Positions 41,767 through 52,420 are shown, counted from the first letter of the stretch. The stretch is 64,000 nt of DNA from Halomonas faecis (GCF_010993975.1 NZ_JAACZO010000032.1:226367-290366), one strand, 5' to 3'. The notes: generated from the letters alone by a model not told the origin. Numbers and translations: made by a program.

Positions 41767-42081
41767 CTAGCCGAAGGTTTCCAGCTGCCACACGTCGAAG
41801 GCCGGCTCTTCATAGGGGTGAGCCTTCTTCAAGGCGGCCACGGCCTGACGAATCAGCGCATCTTCGCACACCAGCTCGACCTTGAGCTCCTCGACCCGCT
41901 CCAGCTCATCCACTTTTCCAATATGCGGGTTGGCACCTGCCAGAGGGCGGAATTGCCCGGTGCCCGACGTCTGGAAGCAGCACGCCTCATAGTCGCCGAT
42001 CCGTCCGGCGCCGGTGGCGAACACTGCCTCCTTGACGATCTCGGCGTCGTCGGTGGGTACGAAAAAAGCCAGTTTGTACAT
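41767..42081 (-). CDS. YqfO/NIF3-like small protein
   Basis: 104 residues from the ATG at 42081, GGAG upstream. Matches the stand-alone YqfO-type domain (YKLAFFVPTDDAEIVKEAVFATGAGRIGDYEACCFQTSGTGQFRP, with a C-terminal HPYEEPAFDVW) that is also inserted in some NIF3/YbgI proteins. It has a ferredoxin-like fold related to PII and CutA. Function not established. Convergent with the Nudix gene, 23 bases apart. Confidence 0.85.
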   Translation of the reverse strand: MYKLAFFVPTDDAEIVKEAVFATGAGRIGDYEACCFQTSGTGQFRPLAGANPHIGKVDELERVEELKVELVCEDALIRQAVAALKKAHPYEEPAFDVWQLETFG

Positions 42082-42263
42082 GAGCGTTCTCCACGATTGT
42101 GAATGGTCGGAGGCCCCAAGACGTGAGGGCTCCGATGGGTGAAAAAAATAGTTGTCCAAAAACTATACGGATACTATGTTGTGTATAGGCCGGAGCAGAT
42201 TGCCGGCCTGTTCTCGACAAGGCCAATGGCATGAAACCAGAGGCCATCATAGGAGAGTGTCAC

Positions 42264-42767
42264 ATGCGTGTCCTTACCTCCGTAGTTCCACAGTGGTTGT
42301 ACACCGGCCTGGCCGGGTTGATGCTGACATCCGCCGCGATTGCCGACGATCACGGTCAGAAAGACATCGTCGATACTGCCGTGGCGGCGGGCCAGTTCGA
42401 GACCCTGGTGGCCGCCGTACAAGCCGCCGGTCTGGTCGACACCCTCAAGGGCGAGGGCCCTTTCACCGTGTTCGCGCCGACCGATGCGGCCTTTGACGCG
42501 CTGCCCGAAGGGACACTGGACGAGCTGCTGATGACCGACAATCGGGATCAGCTGCAGGCCATCCTGACCTACCATGTCGTGCCGGGACGCATCATGGCCG
42601 CCGATGCCATGGAAGCGGACAGCGCCACGACGGTGCAAGGCCAGGATCTCCGCATCACGACCATGAATGGCAGCGTGATGATCAACGATGCAACAGTGGT
42701 CGATGCCGATATCGAGGCGAGCAATGGCGTGATTCACGTGATCGACTCGGTCCTCCTCCCCGAGTGA
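42264..42767 (+). CDS. Secreted fasciclin (FAS1) domain protein
   Basis: 167 residues from ATG 42264 with AGGAGAG upstream. Signal peptide to about residue 28 ([14 protein letters not shown]), then a single FAS1 domain with both conserved boxes: [17 protein letters not shown] (H1) and [11 protein letters not shown] (H2), joined by the YHVVPGRI segment. FAS1 proteins mediate adhesion or matrix contact at the cell surface. Single-gene unit ending in a strong terminator. Confidence 0.93.
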   Translation: MRVLTSVVPQWLYTGLAGLMLTSAAIADDHGQKDIVDTAVAAGQFETLVAAVQAAGLVDTLKGEGPFTVFAPTDAAFDALPEGTLDELLMTDNRDQLQAILTYHVVPGRIMAADAMEADSATTVQGQDLRITTMNGSVMINDATVVDADIEASNGVIHVIDSVLLPE

Positions 42768-42785
42768 TTCCTGTCCCCCCTGTTG

Positions 42786-42810
42786 GCCGCCCTCCGGGGC
42801 GGCTTTTTTT
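42786..42810 (+). terminator. Rho-independent terminator of the fasciclin gene
   Basis: GCCGCCC (42786-42792), loop TCCG, GGGCGGC (42797-42803), followed by seven T residues. Confidence 0.92.
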
Positions 42811-42872
42811 GACAGCTAACCCATCAGGCGCGACCCTCTGCGAACGAATCGCCGTCATGGGGAGCTGCGGCC

Positions 42873-43712
42873 ATGGATGCAAGACTCGCCGAGCAGCTGG
42901 CTATGGCCGGCCTGATCCCAGAAGGTCGTCTCGAGCCGCTCAGCGGGGGCGACATGGCCTCGGTTCATCGCATGACGACGCAGCGCGGCCCGGTCGTCAT
43001 CAAGCAGGACGATCCAGAGCGCCTGGCCGGCGAAGCCGATGGCTTGCGGGCCCTGCACGCGGCGAAGAGCGGCCTGGTGGTGCCTGCGGTATTGGCCGAG
43101 GGCAACGGCTTTCTCGTGATGGAGGCACTGGAGACGGTGTCCCGCCGTGATTCCACGGCGTTTGGCGAGGGGTTGCGCCGCCTGCACTCGGTGACCGGCG
43201 AAGCGCATGGCTGGCCGCGTGACAACGCCTGCGGACGCACGCCCCAGCGCAATGCGCCACTCTCCGACGGCCGCGCCTTCCAGCGCGAACGGCGACTGTT
43301 GCCGCTGGCCGAGGCATGCCACGCACGCGGTTTGCTGGACGATCGCCTGCTCAACCGCTTGCAGGTCATCGCTCACGGCCTGGAGTCCTGGCTGCCGGAT
43401 GCCCCGTCGAGCCTGGCGCATGGCGATCTGTGGTCGGGCAACGTACTGTTCACGGCGAAAGGGCCGGCGATCATCGATCCGGCGGTGTATCGTCACTACC
43501 CGGAGGTGGATCTGGCCATGCTGACGCTGTTCGGTTCGCCGGGCGAGGCCTTCTTCGAAGCCTATTGGGATGGTCACGCACCGGTCGACTGGCCGCGGCG
43601 CGAGACACTCTTCCAGCTCTACCCGCTGCTCAACCATCTGCTGCTGTTCGGTGGCGGTTATCGAGCTGCCGTGGTGCGGGCGGTGGAGCGACTGGAGGTC
43701 GGGGCAGGCTGA
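42873..43712 (+). CDS. Fructosamine kinase family protein
   Basis: 279 residues, the normal length. Contains ATP-lid-like GGDMASVHRM, catalytic Lys in PVVIKQD, the family segment GEAHGWPRDNACGRTPQRN, catalytic loop AHGDLWSGNVLF and metal-binding IIDPAVYRHYPEVDLAM. Bacterial members phosphorylate ribulosamine, erythrulosamine or protein-bound ketoamines so that the adduct falls apart (deglycation). Cytosolic. Convergent with the ABC permease operon. The 165-base gap that follows holds no gene, only an 11-base direct repeat (GACTCTCTGAA at 43711 and 43850). Confidence 0.9.
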   Translation: MDARLAEQLAMAGLIPEGRLEPLSGGDMASVHRMTTQRGPVVIKQDDPERLAGEADGLRALHAAKSGLVVPAVLAEGNGFLVMEALETVSRRDSTAFGEGLRRLHSVTGEAHGWPRDNACGRTPQRNAPLSDGRAFQRERRLLPLAEACHARGLLDDRLLNRLQVIAHGLESWLPDAPSSLAHGDLWSGNVLFTAKGPAIIDPAVYRHYPEVDLAMLTLFGSPGEAFFEAYWDGHAPVDWPRRETLFQLYPLLNHLLLFGGGYRAAVVRAVERLEVGAG

Positions 43713-43877
43713 CTCTCTGAAAACGTGAGCGGTGGTGAATGCGGCATTGACCGGGGCGGGTCTCTTGACGCTCAACTCCGAGAACGACGGCCATTCCAAT
43801 ACAGTCTCACGGTCTCCCATGGCGGACATGGCCAACAGTCGAGACGAGAGACTCTCTGAAGTGGGGCACCGTCATCT

Positions 43878-45002
43878 TCAGGCCATCTGGCTGATGGTCT
43901 TGCGAAAGCGTGTCAGGGAGATGGCGAAAAGCACGCTGCCGATCGCCAGCAATACCAGGAACTGGGTCCACACCACGTCGATGCCGGCGCCGCGGAACAG
44001 AATGGCCTGGCTCAGCTCGACGAAGTGGGTGGTCGGGGCCAGCAGCATCACGTTCTGGACGAGTTCGGGCATGCTCTCACGCGGCGTGGCGCTCCCGGAG
44101 AGCATCTGCAGCGGTAGCAGGAACAGAACCAACAGCATGCCGAATTGAGGCATGCTGCGCGACAGCGTGGCGAGAAAGATACCCATCGAGGTGGTGGCGA
44201 ACAGATGAAGTGCCGCCCCCACCAGGAACAGTGCCACCGAGCCTTCTATCGGCACCTGAAGCAGGCCGCGCACGACGAAGGTCAGTGACACCGCCACCGC
44301 CAGCAAGACCACGACCCCCATCGACCATACCTTGGCCAACATGATCTGCGTCGGCGTCACCGGCATCACCAGAAGATGCTCTATGGTGCCGTGTTCGCGT
44401 TCGCGGATCAGCGCCGCGCCGGTGAGGATTATCGAGAGCATCGTGACGTTGTCGATGATCGACATCAGCGAGCCGAACCAGGCCTGCTCCAGGCCGGGGT
44501 TGAAACGAGCGCGCAGGGCCAGTTCGATCGGGGGTTCGACGCTCTTGCGGTAGTGCTGGACGAACTCAGTGACCTCACCCATGACGATCTGCTGGATATA
44601 GTGGTTGCCCGAGAAAGCCTGACTCATGCGGGTGGCATCGATGTTGAGCTGAAGGTCGGGCGTACGTCCCGCCAGCACGTCGCGCTGGAAATTGGTGGGA
44701 ATGACCAGCGCGAAAGTGTAGCGTCCGGCATCCAGCCCGGCATCCATTTGCGGGAAGGCGATGAGCTCCGGCGCCACGAACTGCGGCGGGTAGAACGCCG
44801 AGACGATGCGCTTGGAGAGCGGTGAGTCGTCCTCGTCGACGATGGCGATGGGGGCATTGTTCAGGGTTTCGGGCATCGCCGTGGCAGTCGTGTAGATATC
44901 GATGGTGAATACGTAGACGATGAGCACCAGCAAGGTCGGGTCGCGCAACAGGCTCCAGAACTCCTTGATGCCCAAGCGATAAATGGTGGCGATTCGTCGC
45001 AT
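43878..45002 (-). CDS. ABC-2 type permease (YhhJ/YbhR-like)
   Basis: 374 residues: one N-terminal helix, a periplasmic domain of about 150 residues, then five or six helices, the ABC2_membrane layout. Motifs such as REREHGTIEHLLVMPVTPTQIMLAKVWSMG are typical. It forms the second half of an export complex with the upstream double ATPase-permease and the HlyD-type adaptor. The start is one base after the preceding stop codon. Last gene of a leftward run reaching back to 48845 and perhaps 52420. Confidence 0.9.
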   Translation of the reverse strand: MRRIATIYRLGIKEFWSLLRDPTLLVLIVYVFTIDIYTTATAMPETLNNAPIAIVDEDDSPLSKRIVSAFYPPQFVAPELIAFPQMDAGLDAGRYTFALVIPTNFQRDVLAGRTPDLQLNIDATRMSQAFSGNHYIQQIVMGEVTEFVQHYRKSVEPPIELALRARFNPGLEQAWFGSLMSIIDNVTMLSIILTGAALIREREHGTIEHLLVMPVTPTQIMLAKVWSMGVVVLLAVAVSLTFVVRGLLQVPIEGSVALFLVGAALHLFATTSMGIFLATLSRSMPQFGMLLVLFLLPLQMLSGSATPRESMPELVQNVMLLAPTTHFVELSQAILFRGAGIDVVWTQFLVLLAIGSVLFAISLTRFRKTISQMA

Positions 45003-45003
45003 C

Positions 45004-47772
45004 TCAGCGCTCCTGTCTTTTGAGTAGGGCGATCGCCACTCCCATGATCACCGGTACCGCCAGCAGCAGCGGCAGGAACGAACCGATGAGGTCGTGCAGG
45101 TCCAGCGCTTTGCTGAATACGCCGCGGCTGATGGTGAACATATGGCTTGCCGGATAGATGCTGCCAATGAAGCGTCCGCTGCCTTCCAGTGACGAAACCG
45201 GGTCGGTGAGGCCCGAAAACTGGACGGCGGGAATCAGTGTGCCGATCATGGCGAAGAACATGGCGGCGATTTGGCTGCGGGTGACGGTGGAAGCCAGCAG
45301 ACCCATGCCGGTGGCGATGATGGAAAACACCAAGGCTGACAGAGCCAGAGTCGGAAAACTGCCGGTGATGGGGACGCCGAACCAGGTGACTGCCAGGCCG
45401 GTCATCGTCAGGAAGTTGACCATTGCCAGGCCGACATAGGGTATCTGTTTGCCGACCAGGAACTCGGTACGGGTAACCGGGGTGACATAGAGGTTGAGGA
45501 TCGACCCCATCTCCTTTTCGCGCACCACCGAGAGCGCGGTGAGCATGGCCGGGAGCATCAACAACAGCAGTGGGATTACCGCCGGCACCATGGCCGTCAG
45601 GCTCTGGATGTCGGGGTTGTAGCGGTAGCGGCTTTCGATGTTTGCCGCCACGGCGCCGGTCGTGGTTCCGGAGCGTCGAGCGAGCGCCTGTAGCCACTGC
45701 TGGTGGATGCCCTGTACGTAGCCCTGCACGGTTTCAGCGCGTTGGGGCATGGCGCCGTCGATCCAGGCGCCGATCTCTACGTGGTGGTCACGCATCACGT
45801 TGCGACCGAACCCTGGGGGAATCTCGATCGCCAGAGCCAGCTCTCCGCTGCGCATACGCCGATCCAGTTCCGCATAGTCGGAAAGCGGTGGGCGTTCGGT
45901 GAAATAGTGAGGGGCTCCCGAGAGGTTCAGGGCGTAATCGTGACTGAGGGAGCTCTGGTCGCGGTCGAGAATGGCGTAGTTGAGATCTTCGACATCCATG
46001 CTGATGCCGAAACCCATCACGACCATCAGGACCAACGAGCCGGTCAAGGCGAGTGCCGCACGCACCGGGTCGCGGCGCAGTTCCAGGCTTTCGCGCCAGG
46101 TGTAGCTGAGCATCCGTTGGAGGCTGAAGCGTCGGTAGGGCGGTACGGTGTCGTGCGCAACGGCGGCGACACATGACGACTCCGGAGTGTTGCCGGCTTC
46201 TTGAGGTGCGGCTGTTCCGGCACTCCCTCGATCGGCGCCGGCTTCGATCAGGTAGCCGATGAAGGCGCTTTCGAGAGACTGGGCGCCGCGTTTTTCGACC
46301 AGTGCGGCCGGCGTGTCGCTGTCGAGTACCCGGCCGGCGTGCATCATCGACATGCGGTCGCAGCGCTCGGCTTCGTTCATGAAGTGAGTGGAGATGAAGA
46401 TCGTTACCCGGTCGCTGCGCGACAGCTCGACCAGCAGGCGCCAGAAGTTGTCACGGGCAATGGGATCGACGCCCGAGGTTGGCTCGTCGAGAATCAGCAG
46501 CTCTGGCTGGTGGACCATGGCCACCGCTAGAGAGAGTCGCTGGCGTACGCCCAGCGGCAGGCTCTCCGGCAGGACGTCGAGGACGTTGTCGAGCGCGAAG
46601 CGCTCGACCATCTCGGCGACTCTTGCCGGTATGTCGTGTTCTGCGATCTGGAACAGCCGTGCATGCAGCACCAGGTTCTGGTGCACCGTGAGTTCGCCGT
46701 ACAATGAGAAAGCCTGCGACATGTAACCGACCCGTCGGCGGGTGTCGATGTCGTGAGGGTCGACCTCCTGACCGAACAGCCAGGCCCGCCCTTCGCTGGC
46801 GGCCAGCAGTCCGGTGAGCATCTTCATGGTGGTCGTCTTGCCGCAGCCGTTGGAGCCGAGGAAGCCGAATATCTCGCCGCGCCGGATACGGAAGCTGACG
46901 TGATCGACGGCGACGAAGTCGCCAAAGCGCATGGTCAGGTCTCGCGCTTCGATGGCGATGTCCGTGTTGGCATCGACCTCCAAAGGTGTGATGCGCACGG
47001 GCTGATGGCCGCGTTTCTGCTCATCCGGCAGCAGCGCGATGAAGGCGGATTCCAGGGAGTCACACGCGGTTTGTTCGAGAAGCTCCCGTGGGGAACCGGT
47101 GGCGAGAATCTTGCCGGCGTCCATGGCCACCAGCCAGTCGAAACGCTGGGCTTCGTCCATATAGGCGGTGGCGACGATCACGCTCATCTGCGGTCGATCG
47201 CTGCGGATGCGGGCGATCAGTTCCCAGAACTGGGCTCTGGCCAATGGGTCGACGCCGGTGGTGGGTTCGTCGAGAATCAGCAGGTCGGGGTCGTGGATCA
47301 GCGCGCAGCACAGCCCCAGTTTTTGTTTCATGCCGCCGGAAAGCTTGCCGGCGGGGCGCTCGAGGAAGGGAAGTAGCCCGGTGCTGCGGGTCAGTTCGTC
47401 GATGCGGCGCCGACGTTCACCGGCTGTGTGGCCGAATAGCCGAGCGAAGAACTGCAGATTTTCCTCGACGGAGAGCGTTGGATAGAGGTTCTTGCCCAAC
47501 CCCTGTGGCATGTAAGCGATGCGCGGGCCGACCTCGTTACGATGGCGTTGGGTGCTCATGTCGCCGCCCAACACGGTGACCGTGCCCTCTTGGATCTTGC
47601 GGGCGCCGGCGAGCAGCGAGAGCAGGCTGGATTTGCCGACGCCATCCGGGCCGATCAGCCCGACCATGCATCCGGCCGGCAGGGCAAGGTCCAACGCGTT
47701 CAGGGCTGTGGTGCGGCCGTAGCGCAAGGTAAGTGCGCCGACCCGGGCGACGGGCTGCATTTCCTGGCTCAT
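45004..47772 (-). CDS. Fused double-ATPase/permease ABC exporter (RbbA/YhiH-like)
   Basis: 922 residues. Two ABC domains: first with GPDGVGKSS, signature [11 protein letters not shown] and [12 protein letters not shown]; second with GSNGCGKTT, a reduced signature [12 protein letters not shown] and [14 protein letters not shown]-terminal ABC2 permease domain follows (about 550-922, six helices). The same fusion is seen in E. coli RbbA/YhiH, whose neighbours are YhiI (adaptor) and YhhJ (permease), as here. RbbA has been linked to ribosomes, but this operon structure points to export of a substrate not known. Start overlaps the adaptor stop (ATGA). Confidence 0.92.
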   Translation of the reverse strand: MSQEMQPVARVGALTLRYGRTTALNALDLALPAGCMVGLIGPDGVGKSSLLSLLAGARKIQEGTVTVLGGDMSTQRHRNEVGPRIAYMPQGLGKNLYPTLSVEENLQFFARLFGHTAGERRRRIDELTRSTGLLPFLERPAGKLSGGMKQKLGLCCALIHDPDLLILDEPTTGVDPLARAQFWELIARIRSDRPQMSVIVATAYMDEAQRFDWLVAMDAGKILATGSPRELLEQTACDSLESAFIALLPDEQKRGHQPVRITPLEVDANTDIAIEARDLTMRFGDFVAVDHVSFRIRRGEIFGFLGSNGCGKTTTMKMLTGLLAASEGRAWLFGQEVDPHDIDTRRRVGYMSQAFSLYGELTVHQNLVLHARLFQIAEHDIPARVAEMVERFALDNVLDVLPESLPLGVRQRLSLAVAMVHQPELLILDEPTSGVDPIARDNFWRLLVELSRSDRVTIFISTHFMNEAERCDRMSMMHAGRVLDSDTPAALVEKRGAQSLESAFIGYLIEAGADRGSAGTAAPQEAGNTPESSCVAAVAHDTVPPYRRFSLQRMLSYTWRESLELRRDPVRAALALTGSLVLMVVMGFGISMDVEDLNYAILDRDQSSLSHDYALNLSGAPHYFTERPPLSDYAELDRRMRSGELALAIEIPPGFGRNVMRDHHVEIGAWIDGAMPQRAETVQGYVQGIHQQWLQALARRSGTTTGAVAANIESRYRYNPDIQSLTAMVPAVIPLLLLMLPAMLTALSVVREKEMGSILNLYVTPVTRTEFLVGKQIPYVGLAMVNFLTMTGLAVTWFGVPITGSFPTLALSALVFSIIATGMGLLASTVTRSQIAAMFFAMIGTLIPAVQFSGLTDPVSSLEGSGRFIGSIYPASHMFTISRGVFSKALDLHDLIGSFLPLLLAVPVIMGVAIALLKRQER

Positions 47773-48845
47773 GGCGCGACATTGATCTTGAGGTGGTCGG
47801 GCCAGGGGGCGTCATCCTCGAGCTTCAGGTAGGCCATGCCGGGCAGGCCCGTCTTGACCTGATCGATATGTTCGAGCAGCAAGTTCGGATCGATCTGGGC
47901 GCGAACGCGGAACATCAACTTCTCCCGTTCGCTTTCGGTTTCCACGGTCTTGGGGGTGAACTGGGCCACGCTGGCCACGAAGCTGACTCGGGCGGGAATG
48001 ACATAGTCCGGGGCAGCATCCAGCACCAGATGCACTTCGTCGCCGATGGCGACCCGGCCTGCTTCTCGGGTGGGCAGGAAGAAGGTCATGTAGACCTTGG
48101 TGAGGTCGACCAGGTTGAGTATCTTACCCCCGGCACCCAATACCTCACCCGGCTCGGCCACTCGGAACTGGACCCGGGCCAGGCGGTCGCTTTTGAGTTC
48201 GCTGTCGTCAAGATCGGCCTCGATGCGCTGGATGGCAGCCTGGTAGGCCTCCACCTCCGATTCGGCTTCGATGACCTGGGATTCTGCAGCGCGGATGGCG
48301 GCCTGGGCGGAGAGCACCTGGGCATTGGCCGAGGCCAGAGCGGCCTGATGGCTCTGGTAGTCGGCCAGGGTATCGTCGAACTGTTGTCGAGAGATGGCGT
48401 TGCGCTCCACCAGGCTGGCCGAGCGTTCGTAGCGCTTGCGCGAGGCGTTCAGCTCGGCCTGGCGCTGGTTGACCACGGCTCTTGCGGTTTCCAGTTCGCT
48501 GTGGCGCATAGCGACCATGGCTCGGGCCGTCTCCAAGGCATTTTCGGCCCGGCGAGTCTGGGCTCTGGCCTGGGTGAGTTCGGCCTCCAGGGTGGCGGTG
48601 TCCATGCGCGCGACAATCTGGCCGGGTTCCACGAAATCGCCTTCCTCGACCAATACCTCGTCGAGGCGGCCGGCGACCCGGGTGGCGATATCGATCTCGG
48701 TGGCTTCGATGCGCCCGTTGCCGCTGGCGATGCCCTCGCCGGGGCCCTCGGGCTGCAGTTCCTGCCAGACCAGCCAGGCCGCGATGCCAATGACGGCAAT
48801 GGCCGCTAGGCCTTTGACCAACTTGCTGTTCCTGCCTGTTTTCAT
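47769..48845 (-). CDS. HlyD-family periplasmic adaptor (YhiI-like)
   Basis: 358 residues with an N-terminal anchor helix ([22 protein letters not shown]), a biotinyl-lipoyl-like region ([30 protein letters not shown]), a long coiled-coil hairpin (about 85-200) and the closing barrel. Connects the ABC exporter encoded downstream to an outer membrane channel such as TolC. No strong ribosome binding site. Starts 74 bases after the Mla-type lipoprotein gene, possibly on the same message. Confidence 0.9.
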   Translation of the reverse strand: MKTGRNSKLVKGLAAIAVIGIAAWLVWQELQPEGPGEGIASGNGRIEATEIDIATRVAGRLDEVLVEEGDFVEPGQIVARMDTATLEAELTQARAQTRRAENALETARAMVAMRHSELETARAVVNQRQAELNASRKRYERSASLVERNAISRQQFDDTLADYQSHQAALASANAQVLSAQAAIRAAESQVIEAESEVEAYQAAIQRIEADLDDSELKSDRLARVQFRVAEPGEVLGAGGKILNLVDLTKVYMTFFLPTREAGRVAIGDEVHLVLDAAPDYVIPARVSFVASVAQFTPKTVETESEREKLMFRVRAQIDPNLLLEHIDQVKTGLPGMAYLKLEDDAPWPDHLKINVAP

Positions 48846-48919
48846 GATGCCGAATCCACGGTTGGCGGTTGATTAAGCGGCTAATGTTACGTCTCGCGAC
48901 TCCGCATTGATGGGAGCCG

Positions 48920-49543
48920 TCATGGCTCGACGAGCTTGGCCAGGGTCCAGTCGATCAGCTCGCGAGCCAGAGCATCGCTGGCTCGTCCAAAGGCGGCCAC
49001 CACGGCTTCGAGGCTTTCATCCTCGCTTGCGACCACCGCTTCGATGCGGCGACTGGCCAGTACCTCGCGGCTGGACTCGTCGAGTAACTGGACCTCGAGG
49101 CGCGCTACCACCTCAGGAGTGCCCTCGCGGTCGCGGCTATGGAAGGCCCCGAGGTGGCTCGCCAGGGTGGCGTCGCTGCGCGCCCGACTGCTGTCGTCCA
49201 CCACGGCGGCCAGGCGGCCATCGAGGCGGAAGGCCTCGATCAGGTAGTCGCGCACTAGGCTTGGGGCATCGTCGCTCCAGCGTGCCCCGGCATAGGCCTG
49301 GAATTCCCCGGGGGAGGGTGTGACCAGCAGGCGCGGACCGTCCAGTAGCGCTCCGGCGCTTGGCGTGTCGACCCGTAGGGTGAGGTCGCGGGTGGCGTCG
49401 GCAGACGCCGACAGCGACGGCTCGGACAGCGTGAACAGGCGCACCGGTTCGCGCTCGGGGAACAGGCTGCAGCCCGCGGGGAGCCCGGCGATCATCAGCA
49501 AAGACAGTGCCATCGCGAGCCGTGGCATCGGGAGCCGGGTCAT
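48920..49543 (-). CDS. ABC-type transport auxiliary lipoprotein (PqiC/LetC-like)
   Basis: 207 residues. Lipoprotein signal peptide with lipobox LPAGCS (Cys25), followed by VRLFTLSEPS and a soluble alpha/beta domain (LRVDTPSAGALLDGPRLLV, ARWSDDAPSLVRDYLIEAF) typical of the ABC_trans_aux family. Outer membrane partner of an MCE lipid transport system. Its ATG overlaps the stop of the MCE gene (ATGA). Confidence 0.88.
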   Translation of the reverse strand: MTRLPMPRLAMALSLLMIAGLPAGCSLFPEREPVRLFTLSEPSLSASADATRDLTLRVDTPSAGALLDGPRLLVTPSPGEFQAYAGARWSDDAPSLVRDYLIEAFRLDGRLAAVVDDSSRARSDATLASHLGAFHSRDREGTPEVVARLEVQLLDESSREVLASRRIEAVVASEDESLEAVVAAFGRASDALARELIDWTLAKLVEP

Positions 49544-50478
49544 GGGGAGAACTCCTGTATCGCATCGCGTCCCAGCAGGGCATCGGCGGGGTTTTCTTCC
49601 AGACGTCGCACCAGACGGTTCAGGGCACGCAGTGTCGCGTGCAGTTCGCGCATGGCCGGGTCGAGCTCGCCCACGCCTTGCAGGCCCCGCGCCAGGGAGC
49701 TCTCGTGGCGTGCCGTCAGGCGGTTCAGCCGGGCGGTGGTGGACTCCAACGATTGCATCGCACGCCGAGCGCTTTGCACGGTGTCGCGCCCCTCGCCGTC
49801 CAGCAGCTCGTTGGCACTTTCGCTCAGGCGGCCGAAGCTCTGCAGGGACGCCTCGACCTGATTGCCGGCTCGTTCGAAGCTCAGCATGGCCTCGCCGAGG
49901 GCATCCCGCTGGTCGACCAACGTCCGTGAGACGACTTCCAGATTGTCCAGGGTGCGCGTCAGGCTCTCGGCGTTCTCCTTGGAGAGCAGCCGGTTGGCAT
50001 TGGTCAATAACCTGTCCACCTGGGCGAACAGCTCTTCACTGTTGGCGAGCAGCGAGCTCAGCGGCGAGGGCTCGGCCTGAATCAGCGGAGGGTCGTCGCG
50101 GTCTCCCACCAGGCGGGGGCTCTCGGGCGTGCCGCCGAGCAGTTGGATGTTCATGCTGCCGGTAATGTTGGCCAGCGCCAGGCTGGCGCGGGTGTCCTGC
50201 TTGACCGGAACGTCGTCGTAGACGCGGATCAGGGCACGTACCTGGCGCGGGTCCTGGGAGTCGAGGCGCAGCTCGACCACGTTGCCGACCTCGATGCCGC
50301 TGTACTGCACCGCATTGCCCTCGGACAGTCCGCTGACGGCCCGGTTGAAGCCGACCTCGTACCAGGCATAGTCGCGGTCGACGCTGGACTTGCCCAGCCA
50401 CAGGGCGAACAGCAGCGCGCTGCCCAAAGTGATTACCGTGAACAGCCCGATCAGCACATGGTGGGCGCGGGGTTCCAT
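49540..50478 (-). CDS. MlaD-family MCE protein
   Basis: 312 residues: N-terminal helix (VLIGLFTVITLGSALLFALWL), one MCE domain (about 40-115; YEVGFNRAVSGLSEGNAVQYSGIEVGNV), then a long helical region that could form a bridge across the periplasm. Binds or channels lipids between the membranes. Two bases separate it from the ATPase gene upstream. Confidence 0.91.
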   Translation of the reverse strand: MEPRAHHVLIGLFTVITLGSALLFALWLGKSSVDRDYAWYEVGFNRAVSGLSEGNAVQYSGIEVGNVVELRLDSQDPRQVRALIRVYDDVPVKQDTRASLALANITGSMNIQLLGGTPESPRLVGDRDDPPLIQAEPSPLSSLLANSEELFAQVDRLLTNANRLLSKENAESLTRTLDNLEVVSRTLVDQRDALGEAMLSFERAGNQVEASLQSFGRLSESANELLDGEGRDTVQSARRAMQSLESTTARLNRLTARHESSLARGLQGVGELDPAMRELHATLRALNRLVRRLEENPADALLGRDAIQEFSP

Positions 50479-50480
50479 CG

Positions 50481-51287
50481 TCAGCTCTCCTCCGCGGGGT
50501 AGGCCGCCAGGTGGGCGGCACGGCCTCGTGGGCCGTGAAAATAGTCGTGGATCCAGGCATCGTCGGTGTCCTCGACGACATCGAGGCGGTCGGCCACCAG
50601 CACCCGGCCGCGTGACAGCACGGCCACCCGATCGCAGGCGGCATAGAGGGTGTCCAGGTCGTGGGTGACCAGGAAGACGCTCAGGCCGAGTGCATCGCGC
50701 AGGGTCAGGATCAGGCGGTCGAAGGCCGCCGCGGCGATCGGATCCAGGCCCGCCGTCGGCTCGTCCAGGAACAGTACTTCCGGGTCCAGCGCCAGGGCGC
50801 GCGCCAATGCGGCCCGCTTGATCATGCCGCCGGAGAGTTCGGCGGGATACTGGGTAGCGGACTCCCCGGGGAGTCCGGCCAGGGCCAGCTTGACCCGGGC
50901 CAGGGCCTCGGCGTCGGCGCGGGTGAGCCCGATGTGCTCGATCAGTGGCAGGGCAACGTTCTCCTGCAGGGTCAGCGAGGTGAACAGTGCGCCGCGCTGG
51001 AAGAGTACCCCGAAGCGGCGCTCCACTCGCGAGCGGTCCTGGGGGGAGAGGCGCTGTAGATCCTCGCCGAACACCTCGATGCTGCCGGCGCTGGGCTGCC
51101 GCAGGCCGACGATGCTGCGTAGCAGGACCGACTTGCCGGTGCCTGAACCGCCGACCACGCCGAGGATTTCCTGCGGATAGAGGTCGAGGTCGAGATCCTC
51201 GTGGACGCTATGTTGGCCGAAGCGGTTGGCCAACCCGCGCACCCGGATCAGGGGTTCCTGGCCCATCGACGTCCGTGCCGCGCTCAC
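50481..51287 (-). CDS. MlaF-like ABC ATPase
   Basis: 268 residues. Walker A GGSGTGKSV, signature ELSGGMIKRAALARAL, Walker B VLFLDEPTAGLDPIAA, H-loop VTHDLDTL. The GxSGxGKS form and the long lid region are those of MlaF/Ttg2A. GTG start overlapping the permease stop (GTGA). Powers phospholipid transport together with the STAS-permease and the MCE protein. Confidence 0.92.
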   Translation of the reverse strand: MSAARTSMGQEPLIRVRGLANRFGQHSVHEDLDLDLYPQEILGVVGGSGTGKSVLLRSIVGLRQPSAGSIEVFGEDLQRLSPQDRSRVERRFGVLFQRGALFTSLTLQENVALPLIEHIGLTRADAEALARVKLALAGLPGESATQYPAELSGGMIKRAALARALALDPEVLFLDEPTAGLDPIAAAAFDRLILTLRDALGLSVFLVTHDLDTLYAACDRVAVLSRGRVLVADRLDVVEDTDDAWIHDYFHGPRGRAAHLAAYPAEES

Positions 51288-52420
51288 CAGCCCATCTCCA
51301 TGAAAAAGAGGGCCGCCACCGCATCCAGCAGGATCACCACGAAGATCGACTGCACCACGCTCGAGGTCGTGTGCTCGCCAACGGACTGGGCGCTGCCGCT
51401 GACCTTGAAGCCCTCCAGGCAGCCGATCACCGCGACCAGAAAGGCGAACAGCGGTGCCTTGGCGAGACCCACCAGAAAATGGTTGAGAGGGATATCGCGC
51501 TGCAGAATGGCCAGGAACTGGATGAGCGAGATGTCCAGGGCCAGCAGGCAGACCAGGGCCCCGCCGAGTATGCCGCTCAGCATGCCCACGAAGGAGAGGA
51601 TCGGCAGGGTCAGCATCATTGCCAGTACCCTCGGCAGCACCAGCACCTCGACGGGATCGATGCCGAGAGTGCGAATGGCATCGAGCTCCTCGTTGGCCTT
51701 CATGGCACCGAGCTGGGCCGTGAAGGCGCTGGCGGTGCGACCGGCGAGCAGGATGGCGGCGAGCAGGACGCCGAACTCGCGCAGGAAGGCGAAGGCGACC
51801 AGGTTGACCGTGTAGATGGTGGCACCGAAGTCGCGTAGCACCGTGGCGCCGAGGAAGGCCACCACGGCGCCCACCAGGAAGGTCAGCAGCGCAACGATGG
51901 GTAGGGCATTGAGGCCCGTCTGGTGCAGTTGGGATACCACTGCGGTGAGGCGCCAGCGGTTGGGTCGCCAGGCGGTGGCGGCCAGGGTGGCGAGCACTTG
52001 TCCCATGAACCCGAGCAGCAGTCGCTGCTGCTGCCAGAAGCTCTCGACGAACTGGCCGGTCCGCGCCAGGGTATCCATCAGTGGCCGGCTGGGGCGCAGC
52101 GCCGGGGACTCGCGGTGTGCCATGGCCTCGCCCAGGGTGCGCAGCAGGGCACGGCGTGTCGCCGGCAGGTCGGGAGCCCAGCGGTCGATCTCGGCAAGAC
52201 GTTGGGCTCCGACGAGTTCTGCTAACAAGGTGGCGCCGGCGGTGTCCAGGGCACCGAGCCCGGTGAGATCGATCGCCGCGACAGAAGCGTGCCGGGGGCA
52301 GCGATCGAGCTCGCGGCGCAGGGCGGCATAGTGCGACAGGGTCCAGTCACCGCGAGGAGAGAGTGTCCCGCCCTCCTGCAATAGCGTTCCGGCTGAGGGT
52401 GGCGCAGGCCGTTCCGTCAT
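51284..52420 (-). CDS. MlaE-family permease with N-terminal STAS domain
   Basis: 378 residues from the ATG at 52420 (GGAAGG upstream; the frame is open to 52567 but unsupported). Residues about 15-100 form a STAS domain (SHYAALRRELDRC, AAIDLTGLGALDTAGATLLAEL), then a linker and the MlaE permease core with five helices and the motif FGATIYTVNLVAFAFLREFGVLLAAILLAGRTAS. In the classical Mla system the STAS protein MlaB is separate; here it is fused. First gene of the operon, with an AcrR-like site 141 bases upstream. Confidence 0.92.
   Translation of the reverse strand: MTERPAPPSAGTLLQEGGTLSPRGDWTLSHYAALRRELDRCPRHASVAAIDLTGLGALDTAGATLLAELVGAQRLAEIDRWAPDLPATRRALLRTLGEAMAHRESPALRPSRPLMDTLARTGQFVESFWQQQRLLLGFMGQVLATLAATAWRPNRWRLTAVVSQLHQTGLNALPIVALLTFLVGAVVAFLGATVLRDFGATIYTVNLVAFAFLREFGVLLAAILLAGRTASAFTAQLGAMKANEELDAIRTLGIDPVEVLVLPRVLAMMLTLPILSFVGMLSGILGGALVCLLALDISLIQFLAILQRDIPLNHFLVGLAKAPLFAFLVAVIGCLEGFKVSGSAQSVGEHTTSSVVQSIFVVILLDAVAALFFMEMGW

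Noticed and set aside
43711..43860. Direct repeat GACTCTCTGAA (140 bp apart) as a target-site duplication
   Set aside because: Nothing resembling a mobile element lies between the copies; probably chance.
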